A DNA stretch of 33,727 bases. Source: a virus. Positions 6,853 through 14,868 of the stretch are shown piece by piece. How positions within the stretch are numbered: position 1 is the stretch's first letter; every line of letters starts with the position of its first letter. Location of the stretch: IMG/VR virus record IMGVR_UViG_3300023179_007132, positions 1-33,727 of that record; one strand, 5' to 3'. A model generated the notes under the pieces. The model saw nothing but the letters and a program-made list of their open reading frames with translations, was not told where the DNA came from and did no database searches. Both the position numbers and the translations under genes were made by a program.

Positions 6853-6913
6853 AAGGAAAACACTATCTATTCGTATTAGGGAAAATTAAATTCCCATACA
6901 AGGAGTTATTGAT
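6853..6913 (+). repeat. duplicated upstream block, copy 1
   Basis: This block precedes the first paralogue and aligns closely with 7312-7376 upstream of the second. Shared parts include AAAACACTAT, CGTATT/TGTATT, GGGAAAA and ACAAGGA-TTATTGATATG (ribosome-binding site and start). Conservation across non-coding sequence suggests a functional promoter and leader duplicated with the gene. It lacks the TTKASA/TATACT promoter found elsewhere and may use another factor. Confidence 0.75.
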
Positions 6914-7294
6914 ATGAGATTAACAATAAAACAGCTAAAACGTGTAATCAAAGAAGCGGTAATGAATGGTCGTAAAGGTCGGAAACGTGTAGTCAGAGAA
7001 GCGGCAATGAAACGTATGTCCGAGAAAAGAGCAAATGAAATATTTGACGCTATCAGTGACGTTCATGATCTTGTAGAAGAAGAGGGTACTTTGGTCCCTT
7101 GGTCAGATGTGGTAGCCCACGCTAGGAGCAAAGGAGTGAAAACTACAGAAGATGAAATCATCGATTTCATTGACACTTATAGCGGTGACGGCCCTGAATC
7201 ACGAACCCTTGTAGGTGGGTATTTAGATAGCTGGACGTATACTAACCATATCGAGGATGATGGGATCAGGGTATATGATCCTATGGCACTGTGA
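6914..7294 (+). CDS. tagged small protein, paralogue 1 (126 residues)
   Basis: The protein begins with the basic amphipathic helix RLTIKQLKRVIKEAV, also found in the next gene and, as LTYNQLKKIIKE, at 29022-29396. A second, similar basic segment (KRVVREAAMKR, residues 24-34) may be an internal copy. The body (residues 35-126) is acidic and helical, with RANEIFDA, a PW-x-x-V segment and a final YDPMAL, all paralleled in its neighbour. No enzyme motif is seen. The IKE triplet fits the (I/L)-x-E rule of T4-type prohead protease sites, so the helix may be a cleaved capsid-targeting peptide; this is inference. The start has AAGGAG nine bases upstream. Confidence 0.8.
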   Translation: MRLTIKQLKRVIKEAVMNGRKGRKRVVREAAMKRMSEKRANEIFDAISDVHDLVEEEGTLVPWSDVVAHARSKGVKTTEDEIIDFIDTYSGDGPESRTLVGGYLDSWTYTNHIEDDGIRVYDPMAL

Positions 7295-7311
7295 TTCTAT
7301 GTAAGAAAAAA

Positions 7312-7376
7312 TGGGAGGGTAAAACACTATATATTTGTATTGGGAAAACTATAGACCCTTACAAGGAATTATTGAT
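7312..7376 (+). repeat. duplicated upstream block, copy 2
   Basis: This is the second copy of the block at 6853-6913, immediately before the second paralogue. It keeps AAAACACTATATATTTGTAT and the AAGGAATTATTGATATG start region. DNA similarity remains high through the first 20 or so codons of both genes and then falls sharply. Confidence 0.75.
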
Positions 7377-7727
7377 ATGAGATTAACAGTAAAACAGCTA
7401 AAACGTATAATCAAAGAAGCGGTAATGGATGCAAGTAGAGATGAAAGTATGAGTATGGAAAGGGCGAATGAAATATTTGACGCACTTGATACTCTACATG
7501 AGGAATTAAACGAAGAAAGCATCTTGATGCCTTGGCCGACTGTTATCAAAGAAATGAAAAAAAGAGGAGTAGAAACTTCAAAAGAAGAAATAATGGATTT
7601 TATCAAAACTTTTAAAGATTCTTCAAGCAGCTTGGGAGCAGATTTGGCTCGTTGGTTAAAAACGAATAAACCAAAAGAACAAGGATTAGGTATCTATGAT
7701 CCATCAAGTCCGAGGGCATCCTTATAA
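7377..7727 (+). CDS. tagged small protein, paralogue 2 (116 residues)
   Basis: This is a clear paralogue of the preceding gene. It shares RLTVKQLKRIIKEAVM at the N-terminus, ERANEIFDAL, MPWPTV, the EEIMDFIKTF helix and a YDPSS ending. Outside the first 20 residues identity is only moderate, while the promoter, leader and tag codons are nearly unchanged. The ATG at 7377 is chosen over an upstream in-frame start at 7335 because it matches the paralogue and has AAGGA upstream. A strong terminator follows. Function is unknown; a capsid-packaged protein is possible. Confidence 0.8.
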   Translation: MRLTVKQLKRIIKEAVMDASRDESMSMERANEIFDALDTLHEELNEESILMPWPTVIKEMKKRGVETSKEEIMDFIKTFKDSSSSLGADLARWLKTNKPKEQGLGIYDPSSPRASL

Positions 7728-7748
7728 ATCCTAATATATTATAAAACC

Positions 7749-7791
7749 GAAAACCCCGGAGGAAACAAATCCTGCCGGGGTTTTCTTTTTT
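7749..7791 (+). terminator. strong rho-independent terminator
   Basis: The arms GAAAACCCCGGAGGA and TCCTGCCGGGGTTTTC pair with one bulged G around a short A-rich loop, followed by CTTTTTTT. It ends the rightward paralogue unit. Read leftward, the stem is followed by a weaker T-run, so it may also stop transcripts leaving the SSB gene. Confidence 0.88.
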
Positions 7792-7817
7792 TGAGGAAGA
7801 AGGTCAGACTACATTAA

Positions 7818-8642
7818 TCAGAAATCAGCGAAGGCATCTTCAAGCTTGTCAGCGGCTGGACTAGGCAAAGCCTTTCCAGTTCTGGTTTCGGTATGATCTG
7901 TTCCAGATGCACTAGCAGTAAAACCACCAGTGAGATTTGAAACAAATTGTTCTAGCACTTCAACAAGTTCTTCTGGAGCTTTACATTGACGTTTGAACAT
8001 TTCTTCAAGGTTGGGTACAGCATCAAGCCACTTCTTTGCTTGAGCCTTATCCTTTGATAGCGGAGAAGGCTTCTTGCGAGCTTGAAGATTGATTTGCTTA
8101 ACTGGTGAACCCTTGAAAAGACGGGGCTTACCATTTTCAATAACTTGCGTTACTGAACAAGTAAAATCATATCCTACATCTGGAGATAGCATGTCCTCGT
8201 CAATGTTATCCTTGTGAGTAAGGATACCATAAACTTGGTCACGGGTTTCCTTTGAGAACTCCCAGATTTGTGGACCCTTGTCTTCTTCACCACGAACCAT
8301 GATTACAGCGTAATAACGCTCTTTGGCACGAAGGTTTTTTGCAATAGTCCATCCATCGGGATGCTTTTTGCTATTACGAAGCTCTTCGAATTGTTCCTTG
8401 ATGGGATCGGGAAGACCGAATGAATATGGTGCAACCATACGTTGTGATGACAATGGTTCGTTGTAATACGCAACGGTTTGGAATGGTTCATTCGAAGAGT
8501 TTTGAATTGGAAGAAAACGAATGTCGTGCTCGCCCAAGGTAGGCTTCCAGTAAACGTTTTTTTGTTGTGTACCTTTTGTTGTTGAGGTTTTGTCGTTTTT
8601 TGATAGCGCAGCTTTGATTGCATCTAGATTATAACTTGCCAT
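7818..8642 (-). CDS. gp32-like single-stranded DNA-binding protein
   Basis: The 274-residue protein matches the plan of T4 gp32-type SSBs from large phages: a short Lys/Thr-rich lead, then YWKPTLGEHDIRFLP, a YYNEPL segment, PYSFGLPDP and ERYYAVIMVRGEEDKGPQ of an OB-fold core (roughly residues 25-185), and a flexible tail ending in the acidic-aromatic tip LEDAFADF, the usual docking site for replication partners. It would protect single strands for the recombinase and polymerase. Few Cys are present, so the gp32 zinc site seems absent. The ATG at 8642 is chosen; an upstream TTG (8672) would only add ten residues. A promoter with a perfect TATAAT lies upstream. Confidence 0.85.
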   Translation of the reverse strand: MASYNLDAIKAALSKNDKTSTTKGTQQKNVYWKPTLGEHDIRFLPIQNSSNEPFQTVAYYNEPLSSQRMVAPYSFGLPDPIKEQFEELRNSKKHPDGWTIAKNLRAKERYYAVIMVRGEEDKGPQIWEFSKETRDQVYGILTHKDNIDEDMLSPDVGYDFTCSVTQVIENGKPRLFKGSPVKQINLQARKKPSPLSKDKAQAKKWLDAVPNLEEMFKRQCKAPEELVEVLEQFVSNLTGGFTASASGTDHTETRTGKALPSPAADKLEDAFADF

Positions 8643-8696
8643 GATAATTGCTCTTTTCTTTCTTGACCACAATTGTTTGTTGTGTAAAATAACACC

Positions 8697-8718
8697 TAGT
8701 AGGGTGGTCTATCTACTA
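8697..8718 (-). other. hairpin in SSB leader containing a 13-base motif shared with 28590-28602
   Basis: TAGTAG and CTACTA arms flank a 10-base loop in the leader of the SSB gene. Positions 8706-8718 are the reverse complement of 28590-28602 (13 bases), which also lies in a small hairpin upstream of a leftward gene. It could be a protein-binding or RNA control element; chance is not excluded. Confidence 0.35.
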
Positions 8719-8721
8719 AGT

Positions 8722-8750
8722 ATTATACCGAACATTAAGTTTATTGTACA
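8722..8750 (-). promoter_or_regulatory. sigma70-type promoter for the SSB gene (TGTACA-17-TATAAT)
   Basis: On the minus strand TGTACA (8745-8750), a 17-base spacer and a perfect TATAAT (8722-8727) precede the SSB gene. The -35 box overlaps the last codons of the HD gene. The leader of about 70 bases contains the hairpin at 8697-8718. Confidence 0.72.
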
Positions 8751-9349
8751 GAAACAGCTTTTTCTTTACCTTTGCCTTGCACACAAGCCGCTTTAATTGC
8801 TTGTGAAAGCACAATTGAAATCCAAGGTTCACCTTGGGTTGGTAGGTCTTCTTTTTGTCCCTTACTGCCTACCATAGACACAGCATACCATTCATCAATA
8901 TCAATCTCAACGTTATTCTTGGAAAGAGTATAAAGACTTAGTTGAGATACTGGAATATGTTGAAACCGATCTGCAACGTTGTAATAAACACCAAGCTTAT
9001 CACGATGCCACTCACTGTTGTTGTCTACATAAAATTCTTTGTTTTCTGTTCCAACTTTGCCAATGTCATGAAAAAGACTACAAAGAATAATGCTTTGAGC
9101 CGCAAGCGTGTCAGTAAGATTGTATACTTGACGTAGTTTGGCAGCGTTTTGAAGAACACGTAGAGAATGTTCAACAAGTCCACCGGGATGACAGCAAGTA
9201 TAATCCCGCTTTGTTGAAGCGGGAGCAAGCATGATTCGTTCACTGTTGTTGTCCACATATTTTAGAATGTTTCCTCCCTTGCTTCCAAGCTTTGCCGCTT
9301 GAGTTTTAAACAGCTCAAAGTTCTTGATAATAATTTGTTCTTGGTTCAT
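8741..9349 (-). CDS. HD-domain phosphohydrolase
   Basis: The 202-residue protein has the HD metal-binding pattern: His54 in CCHPGGLVEHS, His61, and FHDIGK with His94-Asp95. The layout (GGLVEHSLRVL, then HDIGK about 30 residues on) resembles YhaM-type nucleases and other HD nucleotide phosphohydrolases. Its start overlaps the polymerase stop as ATGA, so the two are translationally coupled and probably act together, for example by adjusting dNTP pools or trimming nucleic acid; the substrate cannot be told from sequence. The C-terminus is short and ends in a basic then Val-rich tail. Confidence 0.85.
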   Translation of the reverse strand: MNQEQIIIKNFELFKTQAAKLGSKGGNILKYVDNNSERIMLAPASTKRDYTCCHPGGLVEHSLRVLQNAAKLRQVYNLTDTLAAQSIILCSLFHDIGKVGTENKEFYVDNNSEWHRDKLGVYYNVADRFQHIPVSQLSLYTLSKNNVEIDIDEWYAVSMVGSKGQKEDLPTQGEPWISIVLSQAIKAACVQGKGKEKAVSVQ

Positions 9350-10464
9350 AATGAAAACCCTTTGTCTGTGGACATATGAAACGTAGTGGATTCTAAATTT
9401 ATAATGTCTACACTTCCTATCTTACACAACCCATTAATCAAACTAAAACTATTTTCATTTACATCCAAAATCAATGCGTCATGCAAGATAAACAAAGGCA
9501 CAATATCTTCAAACTTGTCTAACTCATTAACATAATCAAGAATGTTCTTGAATCCCAGCATTGCTACATCAACAGCAGTGCTTTGAACATAATGGTTTAC
9601 AAGAGTATGTGTTGATTCTGTTTTAACTCTTCTACCATAAAAGTTGGTGATAAACTTATAACCGGTTTGCTTCCATTCATTTAAAAGCTTTTGTTGCAAA
9701 GCTTTTAATCCAAACCATTCAGCAATGTTATCAACAACGGTTTCTAGATTCATAACGTTGGGTATGCGTTGGCGTAGAGTTTCTAACCCTGCACCATATA
9801 ACTCCGACAACACAATTTTTTTAACCACATCTCTTGTTACTTCTGGGTTATTCACAAACAATGAACAACGAACTTGTTCATATATGTCTTTCTCTATCTC
9901 TTCTATTGGTTGTGTTCCACTAGTAGCTAACAACACTCTTGGTTCCAATGATTTATAGTCCAAAGAATATATTGCACCGTTGCTGTGTTTTGATTCTAAA
10001 ACACTTCGATAAATCTTTGGAAGATGAAGCAAGGTAGGTCCGTTAATGGTTTTAAACCTTCCAGTTACATTGCTTACACGATCATATTCAACAACTTGTG
10101 CATATCCTTCGTTGTTTGGTTTAAATGAAGCAATATGCTTTGTTGCATCAAGCTTTGAATATTGTTCATAACGCTCAACGTTAATCTTTGCTGGTTGAAG
10201 ATATTCAAACACTTTTTGCGTTGGAATATAAACGTTTTCAAGATAGCTTAAATCTAAATTGTTAAGTTCGTCTTGAAACCTTTTTTGATCCCTTTCAATC
10301 TCGTTATAAAGCTTTTCTGGCAGGGTTAAATGCCAAGGCACAGCAGAGCCTTGAAGCTTTGGAGACAAGCCTCTATAAGCCCGTATAAAGCGTTCTGGGG
10401 CTTGTTGTGGTTGCTTGACAAGGTACAGTTGTGATACTAGTTGCTCAACTTCATCCATGACCAT
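9346..10464 (-). CDS. compact family A DNA polymerase (polymerase domain only)
   Basis: The 372-residue protein contains the family A polymerase motifs: TGRFKTINGP (about 134-143), motif A SLDYKSLEPRVLLA with catalytic Asp169, motif B with Arg211, Lys215/216 and Tyr223-Gly, QSTAVDVA (about 294-301) and motif C LFILHDALI with catalytic Asp329. It is odd in two ways: no 3'-5' exonuclease domain is encoded, since the gene starts about 130 residues before motif C-terminal signatures of the core, and motif C reads HDA instead of the usual HDE. No frameshift or leftover exonuclease sequence exists upstream, where the baseplate gene ends 39 bases away. Thus a split polymerase with the exonuclease elsewhere, or a specialised enzyme, is likely. 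No clear ribosome-binding site precedes the ATG at 10464 or the alternative at 10458. Confidence 0.88.
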   Translation of the reverse strand: MVMDEVEQLVSQLYLVKQPQQAPERFIRAYRGLSPKLQGSAVPWHLTLPEKLYNEIERDQKRFQDELNNLDLSYLENVYIPTQKVFEYLQPAKINVERYEQYSKLDATKHIASFKPNNEGYAQVVEYDRVSNVTGRFKTINGPTLLHLPKIYRSVLESKHSNGAIYSLDYKSLEPRVLLATSGTQPIEEIEKDIYEQVRCSLFVNNPEVTRDVVKKIVLSELYGAGLETLRQRIPNVMNLETVVDNIAEWFGLKALQQKLLNEWKQTGYKFITNFYGRRVKTESTHTLVNHYVQSTAVDVAMLGFKNILDYVNELDKFEDIVPLFILHDALILDVNENSFSLINGLCKIGSVDIINLESTTFHMSTDKGFSL

Positions 10465-10503
10465 ATGTTGCCATATAGTTTGAGATATGTAAAAGGATTA
10501 AAT

Positions 10504-13500
10504 TTAGCCCCGAGGCTGTGGTGCGCTTCTTGGTGTTGTAGGACCGTTGATTGGATCGCCTTGCATTTCGCTCAAAGTTATTTCAGCAGAGTTAATTTGA
10601 CCGATAAGGTTACGATATTGACCAAATGCATCAACGGCTGTGAATTTAATAGTTGTTTCAAATGACCCAGCTTCGATTTTATGTTGCAAGCCTGTGACGT
10701 AATAAATGTTATCAATTGAAGTGTTTGTGTTGTAATCGATAAACAATTCTTGACCGTAACGCAACAAAGGACAACCCAAAGAAGTTAAATTTACTTCAAC
10801 GGGATACACGCTTAAAGGTACACCACCAACTTGCTCTCCATTAGGCTGAATAGGTGAAGCATTAAGAGAACGCAACATGTTGATTGTGTTTAAGTTAGGA
10901 TCGCTCATTGAGCCAACGTTAGAAGAACGAACAGTTGTTCCCATCGCACCATAGATGATATGAGGAATTCCTCTCATAACAAATTCTTTAAGTTGTTGAG
11001 CACCTCCAACAAATCGATATTGCTCAACAGCTCTACCATTAGCGTCAGTTGCTTGTTGTATTCTTTCGATTAATCTTGGTGGTGCCGAACAACGTTGCAC
11101 AATATCGCTTTGTAGCTGCCGCCAGTTTTCTCTTAACACTCCAATATCTTCTCTACGTTCTCTGGCTTGAGTTTCAAGAGCTTGACGTTGGGCATTGTCG
11201 CCGGGATAAGAACTTAAAACACTTAAAACATTGTTTGTTCCAAGAGATAGAATTTCTCTATAGCTACTGTTTGGGGAACAAGCTTTGTCATATATGTGAA
11301 TCTTGAGAATGCTTCTTCCTTGTTGTATTCTTCCATCAATAACAGCTTCAGTTGCTTCGATTTCAAAAGTTAACTGTGGCGGAACAAAATCCGTATGGTG
11401 CCCAATGTTGTTTCGTTGCATCCGAACGTACATTTCACTATCGAAATTACGATTGTTTGGTACCAATTCATTTCTATCATATTTGTACAAGTCATTTATT
11501 CCATATGCAGGATTTAACACATCGTCAACGATTTTTGTTGATATGAAATTCATGAACTCGCTAACGCTTAAGTTAACGGATCTACCAACGTTTTCCATGC
11601 GTAGTCTACCATATTCTCTAACGAAATAATCTGTTTGCACAGGAAACTGAGATATGTTACAATGACTCATGATACTAGCTCGATTGTTAAAGTTATAAAA
11701 ATATAACTGTACTTCTTCGAATTTTGGATTGTCACCTGTTTTCAAAGCAGCTAAAGGTTTTCCAACAAATGCAGAAATCAAAGTTCCTAAAGAAACAACT
11801 GCCGCACCATTAAATCGATCAACTGGGTTTTCACCCGCTACGGTTCGAGCCGAGGCCGCATTATTGTTGGTTGAAGGGAGTTGAGTGTTTGAAATCTCTG
11901 GTTGCAAACCACGAGTTGTTCGTGTGGTATCGATTCTTGTTTTCAATTTATCCCAAGCTTCGGCGGGCATTTCTGACAAAAAAGTATCTCCGTACCAATT
12001 ATCTCTTGTTCTTCTTGTTCCTTGAGGAACTGGATTTAATTTATTTAGAATTTCTCGCACCTCTTGGTTGAGTGTTCTGGCAATGGCAGAAATTGCAGAG
12101 TTTGTAGATGGGCTAGTGGCACTACCACCAAGATTCGTTGTTCCAGATATAAGCTGACGTAGTGCTCGTTGTAATTCTATTGCGTTTTGTCTTCTTCCAA
12201 TATTTCGGTTTGAACTGCTTGCTAAACCATTTAAATCTGTTTGCAGTTTTCGCAAAGAATCCAAAACTTCTTTTGACAAAAGTAAATTGTTCGTTGCATC
12301 ACTGGCTGCACTTAATCCTTGAGCCCCACGAACTTCTGTTCTTCGTTGATTGGTATTTCCGTTACGGTTTTCTGGTGGAGGAGGAAACACCAATCCAGAA
12401 AGTTGGTTAATGGTTTCAGAAAGTCTTTCGATTTGTCTTATTTGAGTTTGTATGCGTCCGGCTGCGTCTTGTCCAATAATTGAAAGTTCGGTTATTTCAG
12501 AAGAACCTCGGCCAATCAAACTTAAAGTGAGATTAACTTGCCCAACATCATCAAAGCTAAAGTTGCTTCCTACAACAGTGAAATGATCAACTGCTCTTGT
12601 AAGGTTTAAAAGATCAGCATAAGGGTTTTCGCCTAAACGATCTGGATGTGACCAACCATATTCTACTTCTATGAAAGATTCACCATATCGATCTGGTTTG
12701 ATGAAATCTGCAAACTCACCCATTCTAGATCTGTCATGCAGAACTATTTCCAACGTTGCTGTGCGAGTTCCTTGTAAGCCGTATGCGCTTTTTACATCCA
12801 TACTAAATGATTTAATGGAAGCCAATGGACGCATTGGATCGATTATTGGAGCAAGATAGTTTTCTCTGTTTCTTGCTGTTTCTTGATTGATCATTGTTTG
12901 TGGCGCACGAAACAATTCAAGACCTGTTACAGTATAGTTCGGAAAATCTCTAGCTGTTGCTAGTTGACCGGGAATAGAACCTGTTGGTACTTGGCTAGCT
13001 AAAGCTATAGCTCTTATTGGTAAGTCTTCTATTGTTGATGCTATTGTTTTAGCTCCTTCAACGAATTTTTGCAATGTAATCGCAGCAAGTTTGTTTTCTT
13101 CAAAAACTTGTCTTGATGAATAAAACTTTACGTTCATTACTGGTATTGCTCTTGTCATTTCCAACGCAGGCATACCATTAAAAAACACAGTGAGAAATTC
13201 TCCGTTTTTTTCTCCCGGTATCAACAATGGATGTTCTGCTCTAATAACAGAAATTCTTTTTTTAAAACGTGTGTCTTCGTTTGCCATTACCGGCAAAGCT
13301 CGATCTAAGTCGTTAAATATAATTTTATCTGGCTTGCTGTTAATTAATTCTGTTACTGTTGTTATTGCTTCTGGGTCAACGTGAATTTTTACACATCTTG
13401 AAATTGAATGTTTGATATTTGAAAGGTTTTGTCCGGTACCTTGCAGTAATCCGTTAAGTTGAGTCATTATCGCTGTACTGTCGCCGTCGCTCGGCAATAT

Positions 13501-13818
13501 TTTCTTTGACCCACCACCTGTGTCTAACAATATAGCAAAAACAGGTGCCAACAAAGGATCAACTCTAACATTTAAATCTCTTCTAGAAGCTGCAACGCTT
13601 GAAGCTGATCCGGCAGCTCCTCTAGTTTCTGGATTGGTTTCAGCAGCAGCAGCGTTACCAATCGCTTGAGACAAAGCAAAATAATTCGCTAATTCTGTAG
13701 CTGTTGTGAAACCAAAATAAACACCAAAGATTCTCTTTAATTCACCTAATCTTGTGTTTTTGATTGCACGAATGGCGGCGGGATTTAAAACTGAGTTCTC
13801 GGTATCTAGGTACAACAT
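10504..13818 (-). CDS. giant baseplate protein, hub-like (1,104 residues)
   Basis: This protein lies in the tail module and has features of large-phage baseplate proteins rather than of enzymes. A beta-rich section around residues 340-440 includes SFSMDVKSAYG, FIKPDRYGESFIEVEYGWSHP and FTVVGSNFSFDD, and the C-terminal part (about 980-1080) has QELFIDYNTNTSIDNIYYV then GLQHKIEAGSF and FTAVDAFGQYRNL, a pattern common in hub proteins of the gp27/gpD class. The middle (about 450-640) is helical and low complexity. Assignment to hub is by pattern, not a firm homology. It starts at the ATG at 13818, four bases after the stop of the homing endonuclease; before that insertion it would have followed the LysM-like gene directly. 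Confidence 0.75.
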   Translation of the reverse strand: MLYLDTENSVLNPAAIRAIKNTRLGELKRIFGVYFGFTTATELANYFALSQAIGNAAAAETNPETRGAAGSASSVAASRRDLNVRVDPLLAPVFAILLDTGGGSKKILPSDGDSTAIMTQLNGLLQGTGQNLSNIKHSISRCVKIHVDPEAITTVTELINSKPDKIIFNDLDRALPVMANEDTRFKKRISVIRAEHPLLIPGEKNGEFLTVFFNGMPALEMTRAIPVMNVKFYSSRQVFEENKLAAITLQKFVEGAKTIASTIEDLPIRAIALASQVPTGSIPGQLATARDFPNYTVTGLELFRAPQTMINQETARNRENYLAPIIDPMRPLASIKSFSMDVKSAYGLQGTRTATLEIVLHDRSRMGEFADFIKPDRYGESFIEVEYGWSHPDRLGENPYADLLNLTRAVDHFTVVGSNFSFDDVGQVNLTLSLIGRGSSEITELSIIGQDAAGRIQTQIRQIERLSETINQLSGLVFPPPPENRNGNTNQRRTEVRGAQGLSAASDATNNLLLSKEVLDSLRKLQTDLNGLASSSNRNIGRRQNAIELQRALRQLISGTTNLGGSATSPSTNSAISAIARTLNQEVREILNKLNPVPQGTRRTRDNWYGDTFLSEMPAEAWDKLKTRIDTTRTTRGLQPEISNTQLPSTNNNAASARTVAGENPVDRFNGAAVVSLGTLISAFVGKPLAALKTGDNPKFEEVQLYFYNFNNRASIMSHCNISQFPVQTDYFVREYGRLRMENVGRSVNLSVSEFMNFISTKIVDDVLNPAYGINDLYKYDRNELVPNNRNFDSEMYVRMQRNNIGHHTDFVPPQLTFEIEATEAVIDGRIQQGRSILKIHIYDKACSPNSSYREILSLGTNNVLSVLSSYPGDNAQRQALETQARERREDIGVLRENWRQLQSDIVQRCSAPPRLIERIQQATDANGRAVEQYRFVGGAQQLKEFVMRGIPHIIYGAMGTTVRSSNVGSMSDPNLNTINMLRSLNASPIQPNGEQVGGVPLSVYPVEVNLTSLGCPLLRYGQELFIDYNTNTSIDNIYYVTGLQHKIEAGSFETTIKFTAVDAFGQYRNLIGQINSAEITLSEMQGDPINGPTTPRSAPQPRG

Positions 13819-13822
13819 TGTT

Positions 13823-14827
13823 TTATCCTAAGAACTGAAGTGCTTGCTGTAGGTTTGGAATCACGATTCTTGTGTCTACCATCTCAAAAATATATCCTTT
13901 TACCGATTTTACTTTGCCTTTAAAAAATTGATAAATGTATGAATCATATATTCCCAACTCTTCACACGCTTTCTTTATACTTGGGTAGATAGTCTCTAAA
14001 CCAGTATCAAGACTTATTGCTTTTATAGGTTTCTGAAGTTTCTCTATTCGTTTACGCTTGGTTTCTTCTGATTGTTTTTTTCCAAGATTGGCTTCTCTGA
14101 GTTTTCTTTTTATATCTGGATTATTTGCATACTGCTCTTTCGCTCTCAGAGACATCTTCTCGACTTCTTCTTTTGTGCATACTTTACCTTTGTTCCAAGC
14201 TGGTTTTCCTTTCTTAGAAAGAATCGAAGCTTCTATCGCTTTTTGCCTTATCTCTGGATTCATTAAACGTTCTTTATGTTTTCCTTTGTTCGACTTTGAA
14301 CACTTATGCTTGGACTCTTCGGTGTGTTTTTTACCTATATTTCGTTCTCGTAACTTTTGTCTTGTCTCCTCTGAAACAATATGCCCACGCAACTTTTCAG
14401 ATATAACCTTCTTTTCTTCTTCACTCCATCGATGTTTATTTGGATTTTCTTTTCTTTTTGCCGCCGTATTCTCTGGGTTGTATGAGTGACACTTTGGACC
14501 TCTCTTATTAACAGAGCGTGTTAAGTTATAACACTGTTGTTGGTCATCATAATGTTGATCGATATATCTTTGTTCCACTAACAGTCTGTTCTCTTGTGGT
14601 CCATCAATCACTTCAATAACTTCGAACACAAAAACATCTTCACCACACTTGTTGTAATCAGCTTGCAAAAACTTATTGCTGTGATTGCCGCTCTTAAGAC
14701 GTTTGGTGTGCTCTCTCCAACGTTCTTTGAATTCTCTAGCAGAACCAATATAGACTCTGCCATTAAGCTTGTTGGTCAGTTTATAAACACCAGATTTAAG
14801 TGAAAAACCATTGTAATCGTATTCCAT
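13823..14827 (-). CDS. GIY-YIG homing endonuclease fused to the end of the LysM-like gene
   Basis: The 334-residue protein has an N-terminal GIY-YIG nuclease domain (GVY 13-15, YIG 26-28, Arg37 in KERWREH, Glu85 in LLVEQRYID), then several NUMOD3-type DNA-binding repeats (about 140-240; SEETRQKLRERNIGKKH, SEETKRKRIEKL) and a NUMOD1/helix-turn-helix segment (about 268-315). This is the layout of I-TevI and Seg-type mobile endonucleases. The last 16 residues, TRIVIPNLQQALQFLG, are the same as the end of the LysM-like baseplate protein, and its DNA is a 48/49 match. It has a ribosome-binding site (AGAGGTGAT) and is in frame with the duplicated end, so it uses the old stop codon of the baseplate gene. 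Confidence 0.95.
   Translation of the reverse strand: MEYDYNGFSLKSGVYKLTNKLNGRVYIGSAREFKERWREHTKRLKSGNHSNKFLQADYNKCGEDVFVFEVIEVIDGPQENRLLVEQRYIDQHYDDQQQCYNLTRSVNKRGPKCHSYNPENTAAKRKENPNKHRWSEEEKKVISEKLRGHIVSEETRQKLRERNIGKKHTEESKHKCSKSNKGKHKERLMNPEIRQKAIEASILSKKGKPAWNKGKVCTKEEVEKMSLRAKEQYANNPDIKRKLREANLGKKQSEETKRKRIEKLQKPIKAISLDTGLETIYPSIKKACEELGIYDSYIYQFFKGKVKSVKGYIFEMVDTRIVIPNLQQALQFLG
13827..13875 (-). repeat. 49-base direct repeat, downstream copy (original 3' end)
   Basis: This copy forms the last codons of the homing endonuclease. It matches 14873-14921 at 48 of 49 positions; the one difference (13850 versus 14896) is a silent Leu codon change. The stop codon TAA follows, then four bases and the start of the giant baseplate gene. 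Confidence 0.97.
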
Positions 14828-14868
14828 TTATCACCTCTATGATATATAGTAGAGAGGGGAGGTTTCTC

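Noticed and set aside
9346-10464. Polymerase as a decayed pseudogene
   Set aside because: Motifs A, B and C with both catalytic Asp are intact and the frame is uninterrupted and coupled to the next gene, so shortness alone is not evidence of decay.
14828-14868. Group I intron around the homing endonuclease
   Set aside because: Only 41 bases lie between the baseplate gene stop and the endonuclease start, and none follow it; there is no space for an intron core. The upstream gene is intact without splicing.
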